DNA of 40,726 bases. Source: Bradyrhizobium guangdongense. GTDB lineage: Bacteria > Pseudomonadota > Alphaproteobacteria > Rhizobiales > Xanthobacteraceae. Below the pieces are notes generated by a model, which saw only the letters and a list, made by a program, of their open reading frames with translations, was not told where the DNA came from and did not search any database. Of the stretch, positions 22,200 to 30,881 are shown piece after piece (position 1 is the first letter of the stretch; every line of letters starts with the position of its first letter). The position numbers and the translations under genes were made by a program. The stretch lies in NCBI RefSeq assembly GCF_006483445.1, contig NZ_PPPT01000043.1:1-40726 (forward strand), written 5' to 3'.

Positions 22200-22213
22200 T
22201 TGTTGCAGCACAA
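22200..22213 (+). promoter_or_regulatory. FNR/FixK-type anaerobox of nirK
   Basis: TTGTTGCAGCACAA keeps the TTG-N8-CAA pattern, with ends TTGT/ACAA. Its centre is about 79 bases before the nirK start codon. From memory it is nearly the same as the anaerobox reported upstream of nirK in Bradyrhizobium. Confidence 0.75.
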
Positions 22214-22285
22214 ACCGTCTTGCCGGGATCGGCGCAAACTCATCCTCGTGATTAGAACGTTTCAGATGGATGAAGGATGCTTCCG

Positions 22286-23383
22286 ATGTTGACCCGCAGA
22301 GCCGCATTGATCAGCGCTGCCGTGACTTCCCTGATGCTGGCCGTCCCCGCTTTCGCCGCAGACGATCTCAAGCTGCCGCGGCAGAAGGTCGAGCTGGTTG
22401 CGCCGCCCTTCGTGCACGCGCACGAGCAGGCCACCAAGCAGAGCCCGAAGATCATGGAATTCAAGATGACCATCGAGGAGAAGAAGGTCGTCATCGATGA
22501 AAAGGGCACCACCTTCCAGGCGATGACCTTCAACGGTTCGATGCCCGGCCCGCTGATGGTCGTGCACGAAGGCGACTATGTCGAGCTGACGCTGGTCAAC
22601 CCCGCGACCAACACGATGCCGCACAATATCGACTTCCACTCCGCCACCGGCGCGCTTGGCGGCGGCGAGCTGACGCTCGTCAATCCCGGTGAGCAGGTCG
22701 TGCTGCGCTGGAAGGCAACCCGCACCGGCGTGTTCGTCTATCACTGCGCACCGGGCGGCCCGATGATCCCCTGGCACGTCGTCTCCGGCATGAACGGCGC
22801 CGTGATGGTGCTGCCGCGTGACGGACTGAACGACGGCAAGGGCCAAGCGCTGAAATACGACAAGGTCTACTACATCGGCGAGCAGGACATGTACGTGCCG
22901 CGCGACGAGAAGGGCAACTTCAAGAGCTACGACTCGCCGGGCGAGGCCTACACCGAGACCGAAGAGGTAATGAGAAAGTTGATCCCGACGCATGTCGTGT
23001 TCAACGGCAAGGTCGGTGCGCTCACCGGCAAGAACGCACTGACCGCCAAGGTCGGCGAGAACGTGCTGATCGTGCACTCGCAGGCCAACCGCGACAGCCG
23101 TCCGCATCTGATCGGCGGCCATGGCGACTATGTCTGGGAGACCGGAAAGTTCTCCAACGCGCCGGAGACCGGGCTCGAGACCTGGTTCATTCGCGGCGGT
23201 TCGGCGGGAGCTGCGCTGTACAAGTTCCTGCAGCCGGGCATCTACGCCTATGTCACGCATAACCTGATCGAGGCCGCCAATCTCGGCGCCACCGCGCACT
23301 TCAAGGTCGAAGGCAAGTGGAACGACGATCTGATGACCCAGGTGAAGGCGCCTGCCGAAATCCCGGCCCCCAAGATCAACTGA
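22286..23383 (+). CDS. nirK: Copper-containing nitrite reductase
   Basis: A 365-residue periplasmic enzyme that reduces nitrite to nitric oxide. The ATG at 22286 is preferred because AAGGA lies about nine bases upstream; the ATG at 22277 directly abuts it. A twin-arginine leader ([20 protein letters not shown], cleavage after AFA) suggests Tat export. Two cupredoxin domains carry every copper ligand. Type 1 has His113 (MPHN), Cys154 and His164 in [15 protein letters not shown], and Met169. Type 2 has His118, His153 and His325 (AYVTHNL). Active-site Asp116 and His274 are also present. The ATGALGGG tower region is that of the class I alphaproteobacterial enzyme. An anaerobox precedes it and a terminator follows before nirV. 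Confidence 0.98.
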   Translation: MLTRRAALISAAVTSLMLAVPAFAADDLKLPRQKVELVAPPFVHAHEQATKQSPKIMEFKMTIEEKKVVIDEKGTTFQAMTFNGSMPGPLMVVHEGDYVELTLVNPATNTMPHNIDFHSATGALGGGELTLVNPGEQVVLRWKATRTGVFVYHCAPGGPMIPWHVVSGMNGAVMVLPRDGLNDGKGQALKYDKVYYIGEQDMYVPRDEKGNFKSYDSPGEAYTETEEVMRKLIPTHVVFNGKVGALTGKNALTAKVGENVLIVHSQANRDSRPHLIGGHGDYVWETGKFSNAPETGLETWFIRGGSAGAALYKFLQPGIYAYVTHNLIEAANLGATAHFKVEGKWNDDLMTQVKAPAEIPAPKIN

Positions 23384-23391
23384 CTGAAACC

Positions 23392-23426
23392 AAGGGGCCG
23401 GCTCATCACCGGCCCCTTCTTCTTTT
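23392..23426 (+). terminator. Strong terminator between nirK and nirV
   Basis: AAGGGGCCGG (23392-23401) pairs perfectly with CCGGCCCCTT (23409-23418) around a 7-base loop and is followed by CTTCTTTT. It begins eight bases after the nirK stop and ends 13 bases before the nirV start, so nirV is probably read by partial read-through. Confidence 0.88.
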
Positions 23427-23439
23427 CGGGGGAAGTATC

Positions 23440-24318
23440 ATGTTGATTGCATTCAAATTGAAGGTGGCACTGGCTTGTGTCGCCGGCCTTTCCGGGCCGC
23501 TGGCCGTGGGACCACTGGTCTCTGAAGTCGCGAAACACGGCGCAGCGGGCGAACCCGCAATCGTCGAGATAGCCCCCGGCGAATTCACTTACCGTGCGGC
23601 CGGCGACTTCACCCGCGGCGGCAAGCAGGCCGAGGCGCCGCTCGTCTCGGTGCGCTTCACGCGTCCGGTTGCGATCATGCGCCATCAGGTTTCTTCCGCC
23701 GATTACCAGGCTTGCGTGCAGGATGGTGCCTGCCGCGCGCTCGACCGCGACGTCGCCGTTGCGCTTGACCGCCCCGCGGTGCAGGTGAGCTGGCACGATG
23801 CGGACGCCTACGCGAACTGGCTGTCGCGCAAGACCGGCGAACGCTATCGCCTGCCGACCGACGAGGAATGGGCTTATGCGGCCGGCAGCCGGTTCAAGGA
23901 CGACGGCGGGCCGGTCGATGCCAACGATCCCTCAAAACGCTCTCTCAGCCGCTATGAGCGCGAGTCCGATCGCACGTTCACCGACAACACACCCGATCCG
24001 CTCGGCAAGGGCGGCGCCAACGAGCACGGCGTATCTGATATGGCGGGCAACGTCTGGGAATGGACCTCGAGCTGCTTCGTGCGCTCGCGGCAGGACGAGA
24101 ACGGTAACGCCGGGCGCTCGACCGTCAATTGCGGCGTGCGCATCGCCGAAGGCGCGCACCGCGCCTACGTCACCGACTTCATCCGCGACGCCCGCGCCGG
24201 CGGCTGCGCGCAAGGCGTCCCGCCCGCCAATCTCGGTTTCCGCCTGGTGCGGGAGAATTCCTCGTGGGTGGCGAGCGTGTCGGGCCGGCTCGGCAAGGTG
24301 TGGTCGGCGAGGTCGTAG
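23440..24318 (+). CDS. nirV: NirV, formylglycine-generating-enzyme-like protein
   Basis: A 292-residue protein with a signal peptide (MLIAFKLKVALACVAGLSGP and on) and a SUMF1/FGE-type domain. Start at 23440 behind GGGGGAAG. Domain landmarks are the VRFTRPVAIMRHQVSSADYQ opening, CRALDRDVAVALDRPAVQVS, DADAYANWLSRKTGERYRLP (a classic FGE-sulfatase motif), DEEWAYAAGS, then GVSDMAGNVWEWTSSC and NLGFRLVRE at the end. NirV accompanies nirK in many denitrifiers. Its exact role, perhaps maturation of the reductase, is not settled. Placement directly after nirK gives the name. Confidence 0.93.
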   Translation: MLIAFKLKVALACVAGLSGPLAVGPLVSEVAKHGAAGEPAIVEIAPGEFTYRAAGDFTRGGKQAEAPLVSVRFTRPVAIMRHQVSSADYQACVQDGACRALDRDVAVALDRPAVQVSWHDADAYANWLSRKTGERYRLPTDEEWAYAAGSRFKDDGGPVDANDPSKRSLSRYERESDRTFTDNTPDPLGKGGANEHGVSDMAGNVWEWTSSCFVRSRQDENGNAGRSTVNCGVRIAEGAHRAYVTDFIRDARAGGCAQGVPPANLGFRLVRENSSWVASVSGRLGKVWSARS

Positions 24319-24328
24319 GCTCAGACCC

Positions 24329-24435
24329 GTAGCCCGGGTGAGCCAACGGGTCGGCGCGAAGCGCCGCCCGATGACAGGCCCGCGACACCCGGGAAAGGAG
24401 TCCCCGCATATCGCTGCGCTCATGCGGGTTACGAC
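24329..24435. repeat. GTAGCCCGGGTGAGC-type intergenic repeat
   Basis: It opens with GTAGCCCGGGTGAGC and contains the matching CACCCGGG near 24388. It includes a GCGCGAAGCGC inner stem and ends GCTCATGCGGGTTACG. It fills the gap between nirV and the convergent hydrolase gene. A shorter copy lies at 25439-25468 on the other side of the hydrolase. Confidence 0.8.
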
Positions 24436-24441
24436 GCCCGG

Positions 24442-25374
24442 TCAGGTCACCGATTGCCGGAAGGCCATGTAGTCGTTCGCGCAGCGCCCGACCGCCTCCA
24501 TCTGCGGCACATGCCCGATCTGCTCCATGAGGATCGCCTGCGCGCCCGGAATCAGCCGCTTGAAGGTCTGCATTGCGGACGGCGGCACCAGCCGATCGGA
24601 ATCTCCCCAAACCAGCAGCGTGGGCGCAGCAATGGCGGGAAGCCGCCTCTCCAGATCGTAGCCCGCAACATCGTCCGCGATCGTCTTGAAGATGCGCTTG
24701 TGAAGCTCGTAGTTGGCTGCAGCCCGGCGCCCCAACGCCGTCCAGAGGAAATGCGGCAATCGCGGCACCTTCACCATCGCAAGCTGCATGATGCCGGGCA
24801 GGTCCGACGGCGTGCGGCAGCACAGGATGTACTCGCCGCGTCGAAATGCTTCCATCGGAAGCCCGTGTTCGAGGTCGGAGGTCCCCGCAGCCGCGATCAG
24901 CCAGAGCGTGGACACCATGTCGGGATAGCTGGCCGCAAAACCCGCGCTGATCCAGCCGCCCATCGAATGGCCGGCGAGATGCACGCGCTGCAAACCAAGG
25001 GCCTGGATGAATTGCCTGAGATGTTCGACCTGGGCCTCAATGCCGTAGTCGGCATTATCTGGCTTGTCGCTGTCGCCGAACCCCGGCAGATCCAGCAGGA
25101 TCACGCGAAATTTCTGCTTCAGCTTCTCGGCGATATCCAGCATCGTGCCGCGGTCGACGCCCATGCCGTGAACCAGCACGAGCGGCTCACCGCTGCCGGC
25201 CTCCCAATAGGCGATGTTGAATCCGGGGGTGGCGGCGCGCTTGTCTGCAAATCCACCCGCCTTCAGCCGAAGCGCCAGCAGCCGTCGGGCCGTAAACTCC
25301 GGAAAGACATAGTTGAGACAAGCGAGCCCGACCAAAACGACCGCGCCCGCGACGCCAAGATATGTCAGCCACAT
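24442..25374 (-). CDS. Membrane-anchored alpha/beta hydrolase
   Basis: A 310-residue protein. The start at 25374 follows GGGGGA; the frame extends 43 codons upstream through the repeat but without signals. One N-terminal helix (LTYLGVAGAVVLVGLACLNY) would anchor it in the inner membrane. The fold is complete: oxyanion-hole motif LVLVHGMG, DLPGFGDSD, nucleophile elbow GHSMGGW, catalytic Asp in WGDSDRLVP and His in IGHVPQMEA. This is closest to MhpC/lipase-like C-C or ester hydrolases. Substrate unknown. It is flanked on both sides by GTAGCCCGGGTGAGC repeats, which suggests it could have been moved as a unit, but I see no transposase. Confidence 0.85.
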   Translation of the reverse strand: MWLTYLGVAGAVVLVGLACLNYVFPEFTARRLLALRLKAGGFADKRAATPGFNIAYWEAGSGEPLVLVHGMGVDRGTMLDIAEKLKQKFRVILLDLPGFGDSDKPDNADYGIEAQVEHLRQFIQALGLQRVHLAGHSMGGWISAGFAASYPDMVSTLWLIAAAGTSDLEHGLPMEAFRRGEYILCCRTPSDLPGIMQLAMVKVPRLPHFLWTALGRRAAANYELHKRIFKTIADDVAGYDLERRLPAIAAPTLLVWGDSDRLVPPSAMQTFKRLIPGAQAILMEQIGHVPQMEAVGRCANDYMAFRQSVT

Positions 25375-25438
25375 GCTTGTTTCCCCCGCTCCCACCCAAT
25401 CGCAGATGACCGCGCTTGACGCAATGTCGCCCTGACCG

Positions 25439-25468
25439 GTAGCCCGGGTGAGCGAAGCGACACCCGGG
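25439..25468. repeat. Short GTAGCCCGGGTGAGCGAAGC palindrome
   Basis: A 30-base unit in which GCCCGGGTG and CACCCGGG form the stem around the AGCGAAGCGA loop region. It is the compact form of the element at 24329-24435 and lies just upstream of the hydrolase start. Confidence 0.8.
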
Positions 25469-25513
25469 GAGAAGTCCCTGCTACGACACTGTGCCGCAAA
25501 CACTAACCCAACA

Positions 25514-25645
25514 CCGTCACCCTGAGGCGCCGGAGCGTAGCGGATTCCTCGAAGGGCGACGGCCCGGCTGCATCTCGGCCGTTCATCCTTCGAGGCTCAC
25601 CTTGCGATGCGCTCGCATCGCAAGCCTCGCACCTCAGGATGACGG
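25514..25645. repeat. CCGTCACCCTGAGG-type intergenic inverted repeat
   Basis: The ends CCGTCACCCTGAGG (25514-25527) and CCTCAGGATGACGG (25632-25645) are near-perfect reverse complements. Inside lie TCCTCGAAGG / CCTTCGAGG arms and a GCGATGCG-CTCGCATCGC stem. This is another dispersed Bradyrhizobium element type. With 25439-25468 it accounts for most of the gene-free stretch 25375-25787. Confidence 0.85.
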
Positions 25646-25787
25646 GACTGGCGGTAATGTCGTTGCGGGAAGGAAAATCAAATCGCCCGCACAAACATGC
25701 GAAAACCCGGCGCGTGGTTCTTGCGATGAACCCGGCGTCGACTGGACGCGCTGACCTGATCGTCATGCGCGCCCCATTGCGACAGCC

Positions 25788-26438
25788 TCAGCTATTCTTC
25801 AGCGCGACCCGGAACTCGGCTTCGGTCTTTTCCTTGACCTCGTCGAGGGTGACGCCGTCGGCGAGCTCGATCAGGGCCATGCCGCCGTCGCCGTGCTTGT
25901 CGATGGTGAAGACCGCAAGATCCGTCACGACCATGTCGACGACGCGCTCGCCGGTCAGCGGCAGATTGCACTGCTTGAGCAGCTTTGCGCCGTCCTTGGC
26001 GGAATGCTCCATCACCACGACGACGCGCTTGACGCCGGCGACGAGGTCCATCGCGCCGCCCATGCCCTTCACCATCTTGCCGGGGATCATCCAGTTGGCG
26101 AGATCGCCGTTCTGGGCCACCTGCATGGCGCCGAGGATCGAGAGATCCATGTGGCCGCCGCGGATCATGCCGAAGGAATCGGCGCTGGAGAAATAGGACG
26201 TCGAGGGCAGCTCGCTCACCGTCTGCTTGCCGGCGTTGATGAGATCGGCGTCGACCTCGTCCTCATAGGGGAACGGGCCCATGCCGAGCATGCCGTTCTC
26301 GCTCTGGAGCGAGACGTCCATGCCGTCCGGGATGTAGTTCGAGACCAGCGTCGGGATGCCGATGCCGAGATTGACGTAGAAGCCGTCGCGCAATTCCTTT
26401 GCGGCACGCGCAGCCATTTGTTCACGGGTCCAGGCCAT
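25788..26438 (-). CDS. scoB: Succinyl-CoA:3-ketoacid CoA-transferase, subunit B
   Basis: A 216-residue subunit of the class I CoA-transferase that moves CoA from succinyl-CoA to acetoacetate. The catalytic glutamate is Glu47 in [28 protein letters not shown] precedes it, and [30 protein letters not shown] and [12 protein letters not shown] complete the family pattern. It sits 15 bases after the stop of scoA, in the same operon. In rhizobia the enzyme feeds acetoacetate from polyhydroxybutyrate breakdown into central metabolism, which fits a cell that also carries phasins. Confidence 0.95.
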   Translation of the reverse strand: MAWTREQMAARAAKELRDGFYVNLGIGIPTLVSNYIPDGMDVSLQSENGMLGMGPFPYEDEVDADLINAGKQTVSELPSTSYFSSADSFGMIRGGHMDLSILGAMQVAQNGDLANWMIPGKMVKGMGGAMDLVAGVKRVVVVMEHSAKDGAKLLKQCNLPLTGERVVDMVVTDLAVFTIDKHGDGGMALIELADGVTLDEVKEKTEAEFRVALKNS

Positions 26439-26453
26439 GTGGCTCTCCTGATG

Positions 26454-27161
26454 TTAGGCCGCAGGACGCGGGCGGGTGTTGCGGAATTCGATGCGCTTCT
26501 TGGCGTTGCCGACCTCGATGATGCGCTTCACGAAGATGCCGGGCGTGTGGATGTGGTCGGGGTGGAGCTCACCGGCGGGCACCAGATGCTCGACCTCGGC
26601 CACCGTGATCTTGGCGGCGGTCGCCATCATCGGGTTAAAGTTGCGCGCGGTCTTGCGGTAGATGAGGTTGCCCGCGGTGTCGCCCTTCCAGGCGTGCACG
26701 ATGGCGAGGTCGGCAAACAGGCCGCGCTCCATCAGGTACTTCTGGCCGTCGAACTCCTTCACTTCCTTGCCTTCGGCGATCAGCGTGCCGACGCCGGTCT
26801 TGGTGTAGAAGGCCGGGATCCCGGCGCCGCCGGCGCGGATGCGCTCGGCCAGCGTGCCCTGCGGATTGAATTCGAGTTCCAGCTCGCCGGCGAGGAATTG
26901 CTGGGCGAACAGCTTGTTCTCGCCGACATAGGACGAGATCATCTTCTTGATCTGCCGGGTTTCCAACAGGCGGCTGAGCCCGATGCCGTCGACGCCGGCA
27001 TTGTTGGAGACCACCGTGAGGTTCTTGACCCCGGAATCGCGGATCGCATCCGACAGCGCCTCGGCGATGCCGCAGAGACCGAACCCGCCGGACATGATCA
27101 TCATGCCGTCTTTCAGGATGCCATCGAGAGCCGACTTGGCGTCGGGATAGACCTTGTTCAT
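26454..27161 (-). CDS. scoA: Succinyl-CoA:3-ketoacid CoA-transferase, subunit A
   Basis: A 235-residue partner of scoB. It carries the glycine-rich CoA site SGGFGLCGIAEALSDAI near residue 24, LTVVSNNAGVDGIGL, GELELEFNPQGTLAERIRAG and GVGTLIAEGKEVKEFDG. It also has the Arg-Asn segment KTARNFNPMMATAAK. Both subunits form a heterotetramer in the cytosol. It is the first gene of the operon. The 247-base gap to the divergent AsmA-family gene should hold both promoters, though I see no clear site. Confidence 0.95.
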   Translation of the reverse strand: MNKVYPDAKSALDGILKDGMMIMSGGFGLCGIAEALSDAIRDSGVKNLTVVSNNAGVDGIGLSRLLETRQIKKMISSYVGENKLFAQQFLAGELELEFNPQGTLAERIRAGGAGIPAFYTKTGVGTLIAEGKEVKEFDGQKYLMERGLFADLAIVHAWKGDTAGNLIYRKTARNFNPMMATAAKITVAEVEHLVPAGELHPDHIHTPGIFVKRIIEVGNAKKRIEFRNTRPRPAA

Positions 27162-27408
27162 GCAGCAAACCTTGGCTGAAGGGGCGTGTTATTGGCCGGA
27201 GTATTAGGCGAAATGGTCGGAAGCCGTCAATGTTACGGGCTTCACCGGCGCCGCCCCTGTGGTAGAGGTGCCCACGCCGTGGGCATAACCGCCATCGCGG
27301 CCTTGAAAGCGACAAGAAAACCCATCAAGTTGCGGGGGTTGGGCGAGGGGCGCGCTGGTTTCCCGCAACCGCCCCTTTCGGCCACCGACAACCAAACCCG
27401 ATCAGGAC

Positions 27409-29364
27409 ATGCCATTGACGATGGCCCAAGGAATGAAGCGCCTGGGGACGCCGATTGCGGCGCTGCTCGGCGTGGTGCTGATCGCCCTGATCGCGACCTC
27501 CTGGCTGATCAACCGCGACGCGCTGCGCAACGCGGTGGAAGCCCAGATTCGCGCCGTCACCGGCCTCGAGCTGACGGTCGCCGGGTCGATCGACATATCG
27601 GTGCTGCCGGCAAGCTATGTGTCGTTCCATGACGTCGGCCTCAAGGGCGGCGGCAATGCCGGCGACCCTGCTCTTCACGTCGACGTGCTCACCGCGAATC
27701 TGAGGCTGCTGCCGCTGCTGCTGCAGCGGTTCGAGATCGCCGACCTGATGCTGCTGCGGCCAAAAATCCGCGTCGCGCTGGAGCCGAACGGCGAGAGCAA
27801 CTGGACGCCCTTCATCCAGACCATCGCGCGCACCATGAAACCCGGCGCCGACAACCAGGTCTCGTTCTCCGAGATCAGGATTTCGGACGGCGTGCTCAAC
27901 TACGAAGACACAGCAAGCCACGCGACCGAAAAATTCGAGGACATCGACCTGTCGCTGGCCTGGCCCTCGATCTCGCGCTCCTTTGCCGCGACCGGACAGT
28001 TCGACTGGCGCGGCGAGCGCGTCGACGGCGCGATCAGCTTTGCCGATTTCGCCGCGGCCCTGTCCGGCGACCGTTCGGGCCTGAAGGCGCGGATCGTCAG
28101 CGCGCCGCTCAAGGTCGCCTTCGACGGCAGCGTCGCCAACCGCACCAGCCCGATGATGGAAGGCACGCTCACGATCGACAGCCCGTCCTTGCGCAACGCG
28201 CTGCGCTGGACCGGGCAGCCATCGCCTGCGAGCGGCGGCTTCGGCCGCTTCGCGCTGAAGGCGCGTGCCAATGTGGTGGGCGCCTCGATCGCGCTCACCA
28301 ATGTCAATGTCGAGCTCGACGGCAATGTCGCCGAAGGCGTGATGACCTACGCCAATAACGGAAGGCAGACCCTGCAGGCCACGCTCGCCGCCGACGCGCT
28401 CGACTTCACGCCCTACATCTCGACCTTCCGCCTGCTCGCCAGCGGCGCGCGCGACTGGAACCGGCAATTGTTCGATCTCAACGCGCTGCTTGCGACCGAT
28501 CTCGACATGCGCCTGTCGGCCGCGAAGCTGACGGTCGGGCCGTCAAAGCTCGGCCGTACCGCGATCGGCGCCAACTTGCGCAACGGCACGCTGGCGTTGT
28601 CGGTCGGCGAAGCCCAGGTCTATGGCGGCATCGCCAAGGGCTCGTTCAACATCATCCGCTCCGACAGCCAGGCCGACGTCAAGGCGCAATTCCAGTTCAC
28701 CGATGTCGATTTGCAGGCCTGCGCGACCGAACTGTTCGGCGTCAACAAGCTGAGTGGCCGCGGCAATATCAGCGTCGCACTGGTCGCCTCCGGCTCGAGC
28801 CCGTTTGGCCTCGCAAGCTCGCTCGACGGCACCGCCACCGTGACCGGACAGAACGGCGCGATCTCCGGCTTCAATGCCGAGCAGCTCCTGAAGCGGCTGG
28901 AGCGGCGGCCGCTGTCCGGCGGCGGCAACTTCCGCAACGGCTCGACGCCCTACGACAAGCTCAACATCGCCGTGAAATTCTCAGACGGCATCGCGACCGC
29001 GCAGGACGTCCGCATCGAGGGACCCTCGGCCAAGATCACGCTGACCGGAACGGCCTCGGTGCCGGCGCGCGAATACGACATGAAGGGTGTCGCGAGCCTC
29101 AACGCCACCTCGGGCTTCGAGCTGCCCTTCGTGGTGCAGGGCCCGTGGGACGATCCGCTGATCTTCCCCGATCCGGAAAGCCTGATCCGCCGCTCGCCGG
29201 CGTCGGCGCCGCTGCTCGACGCGGTGAAGGACCGCAAGACCCGCGACGCCGTGCGCTCCGTGCTCGAACGCTTCACCGGCGGCAAGCCCGCGCCCGATGC
29301 GGCGCCGGTGCCATCGGCGGAAAACGGCAAAGAGAACGCCAAGGACAACGCCAAGTCAAACTAG
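27409..29364 (+). CDS. AsmA-family protein
   Basis: A 651-residue protein anchored by one N-terminal helix (TPIAALLGVVLIALIATSWL) with a long periplasmic beta-rich part. The AsmA signature follows the anchor: AVTGLELTVAGSIDISVLPA and VSFHDVGLKG, then LRLLPLLLQRFEIADLMLLR and LEPNGESNW. The AsmA C-terminal domain is seen in LDGTATVTGQNGAISGFNAE, RRPLSGGGNFRN and ASLNATSGFELPFVVQGPWD. A low-complexity Asn/Lys tail ends it. AsmA-like proteins form bridge-like grooves between the two membranes and influence lipid transport and outer-membrane assembly. Start at 27409 (AGGAC just before); ATGs at 27421 and 27433 are alternatives. Convergent with dctA. Confidence 0.9.
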   Translation: MPLTMAQGMKRLGTPIAALLGVVLIALIATSWLINRDALRNAVEAQIRAVTGLELTVAGSIDISVLPASYVSFHDVGLKGGGNAGDPALHVDVLTANLRLLPLLLQRFEIADLMLLRPKIRVALEPNGESNWTPFIQTIARTMKPGADNQVSFSEIRISDGVLNYEDTASHATEKFEDIDLSLAWPSISRSFAATGQFDWRGERVDGAISFADFAAALSGDRSGLKARIVSAPLKVAFDGSVANRTSPMMEGTLTIDSPSLRNALRWTGQPSPASGGFGRFALKARANVVGASIALTNVNVELDGNVAEGVMTYANNGRQTLQATLAADALDFTPYISTFRLLASGARDWNRQLFDLNALLATDLDMRLSAAKLTVGPSKLGRTAIGANLRNGTLALSVGEAQVYGGIAKGSFNIIRSDSQADVKAQFQFTDVDLQACATELFGVNKLSGRGNISVALVASGSSPFGLASSLDGTATVTGQNGAISGFNAEQLLKRLERRPLSGGGNFRNGSTPYDKLNIAVKFSDGIATAQDVRIEGPSAKITLTGTASVPAREYDMKGVASLNATSGFELPFVVQGPWDDPLIFPDPESLIRRSPASAPLLDAVKDRKTRDAVRSVLERFTGGKPAPDAAPVPSAENGKENAKDNAKSN

Positions 29365-29432
29365 CAAGTCCAACTAGGGTGCGGCAACTCGCGCCGCAGC
29401 CTGCCATTTGCCAATTGATCCCAAGCGCGTCG

Positions 29433-30815
29433 TCAGGCGGCCGATTGCGTCGTCGCAATCCAGCTCTCGTCCTGCACCATTGCTGCCGCGGGAATCTTCG
29501 ATGCGGCAGCGAGCCTGGGAGTGCTGCTCTGTCCCAATTCACGGTCCAGCACCTCGCGGTCGCAGGCATTCTCCCACAGCGAGACGGCGATCGATGCGAC
29601 GCAGTTGCTGATCATGCTGGTCAGCGCGCGCGCCTCCGACATGAAACGGTCGATGCCGATCAGCAGCGCGACGCCGGTGACGGGCAGATCCGGCATGACG
29701 GAGAGAGTTGCGACGAGCGCGACGAAGCCGCTGCCGGTGACACCGGCCGCCCCCTTGGACGTCAGCAGCATCAGCCCGAGCATCGCCGCGATCTGTCCCC
29801 ATGACAGGTGAATGTCGCAGGCCTGGGCAATGAAGATGGACGCCAGCGTGAGATAAATGGCGCTGCCATCGAGATTGAAAGAGTAACCCATCGGCAGCAC
29901 GAGCCCTGACACGCCCTTCCGGCATCCGAGCTGCTCCAGCTTGCGCAAGGCGCCAGGCAGCGCCGGCTCCGACGATGAGGTGCCGAGCACGATCAGCAGT
30001 TCTTCCTTGAAGTAACGGATGGTCTTCCAGAGGCTGAAGCCATTCAGTCGCGCCAGCGTGCCGAGCACGACGACCACGAAGAACGCGCAGGCGATGTAGA
30101 ATGTCAGGATCAGCAATCCGAGCGAGCCTATCGATCGAATGCCGTAGCGGCCCACCGTGAACGCCATGGCGCCAAAGGCGCCGAGGGGAGCCAGCTTCAT
30201 GATGAAGCCGAAGGCCACAAACAGCACGTGTGAAAACGAGGCGACCGCCTTCGTCACCACCGCACCGTCGTCGCCGGCGCGGCTGAGCCCAAAGGCGACC
30301 AGGATCGAGACCAGCAGGACCGGCAGCACTTCACCATCGGCGAAGGCTCCAAAGAAGGAATGCGGAATGATGTGCAGCATGAAGTCCGCAAACCCGGACG
30401 TCGCCGCCTGTTTGGTGTATTTCGCGGCCACCGACGGATCGAGGGTGTTGACGGCAACATGCATGCCGACGCCCGGCTGGATCAGCGAGACGGCGATCAG
30501 TCCAGCCAGCAATGCGAGCACGGTCAGCAGGTAGAACAGCGCCATGGATTTCACCAGCGTACGGCCGACCTCGCGGGAATCGCTAATACTGTTGATGCCG
30601 CTCACGATGGTGCAGAAGACGATCGGCGCGATCATCATCTTGACCAGCTTGACGAAGCCGTCTCCGAAGGGCTTCAGCGCAGCGCCGAACTCAGGCCAGA
30701 AATGACCGGCGAGGACACCGAGCGCGAGACCGATCAGCACCTGGACGTAGAGGATACGGTAGAATGGCTTGCGTGCCTCGACGTTCGGAGACCCAGCCAG
30801 CGTCTGCGTGTGCAT
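29433..30815 (-). CDS. dctA: C4-dicarboxylate:cation symporter, DctA type
   Basis: A 460-residue member of the DAACS family. The start at 30815 has GGGAG nine bases upstream; the ATG five codons earlier overlaps that site. Features in order are VQVLIGLALGVLAGHFWPEF, MMIAPIVFCTIVSGI, the re-entrant serine-rich loop IVLGTSSSEPALPGALRKLE, PMGYSFNLDGSAIYLTLASI and LLTSKGAAGVTGSGFVAL. IGIDRFMSEARALTSMISN, with the substrate/cation-binding Asp and Asn, comes last. The Pro in SSSEPALP replaces the usual Ser. It takes up succinate, malate or fumarate with cations. It follows a PrpF-like tautomerase gene 66 bases upstream in the same direction, so it may instead import a tricarboxylate or aromatic-pathway acid. 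Confidence 0.92.
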   Translation of the reverse strand: MHTQTLAGSPNVEARKPFYRILYVQVLIGLALGVLAGHFWPEFGAALKPFGDGFVKLVKMMIAPIVFCTIVSGINSISDSREVGRTLVKSMALFYLLTVLALLAGLIAVSLIQPGVGMHVAVNTLDPSVAAKYTKQAATSGFADFMLHIIPHSFFGAFADGEVLPVLLVSILVAFGLSRAGDDGAVVTKAVASFSHVLFVAFGFIMKLAPLGAFGAMAFTVGRYGIRSIGSLGLLILTFYIACAFFVVVVLGTLARLNGFSLWKTIRYFKEELLIVLGTSSSEPALPGALRKLEQLGCRKGVSGLVLPMGYSFNLDGSAIYLTLASIFIAQACDIHLSWGQIAAMLGLMLLTSKGAAGVTGSGFVALVATLSVMPDLPVTGVALLIGIDRFMSEARALTSMISNCVASIAVSLWENACDREVLDRELGQSSTPRLAAASKIPAAAMVQDESWIATTQSAA

Positions 30816-30881
30816 TCTCGTTTCTCCCATGGTTCTGATTTTGGCTTTGATTTTTATCGATGGCTTGAAGGCGGATAGAGT

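Noticed and set aside
25893..27179. Long plus-strand open frame opposite scoA and scoB
   Set aside because: It is antisense to two clearly real genes and its product is His/Asp/Arg-rich low-quality sequence, typical of a shadow frame in high-GC DNA.
29380..29398. TGCGGC/GCCGCA hairpin between AsmA-family gene and dctA
   Set aside because: Only six base pairs and no T-run on either side; not enough for a terminator call.
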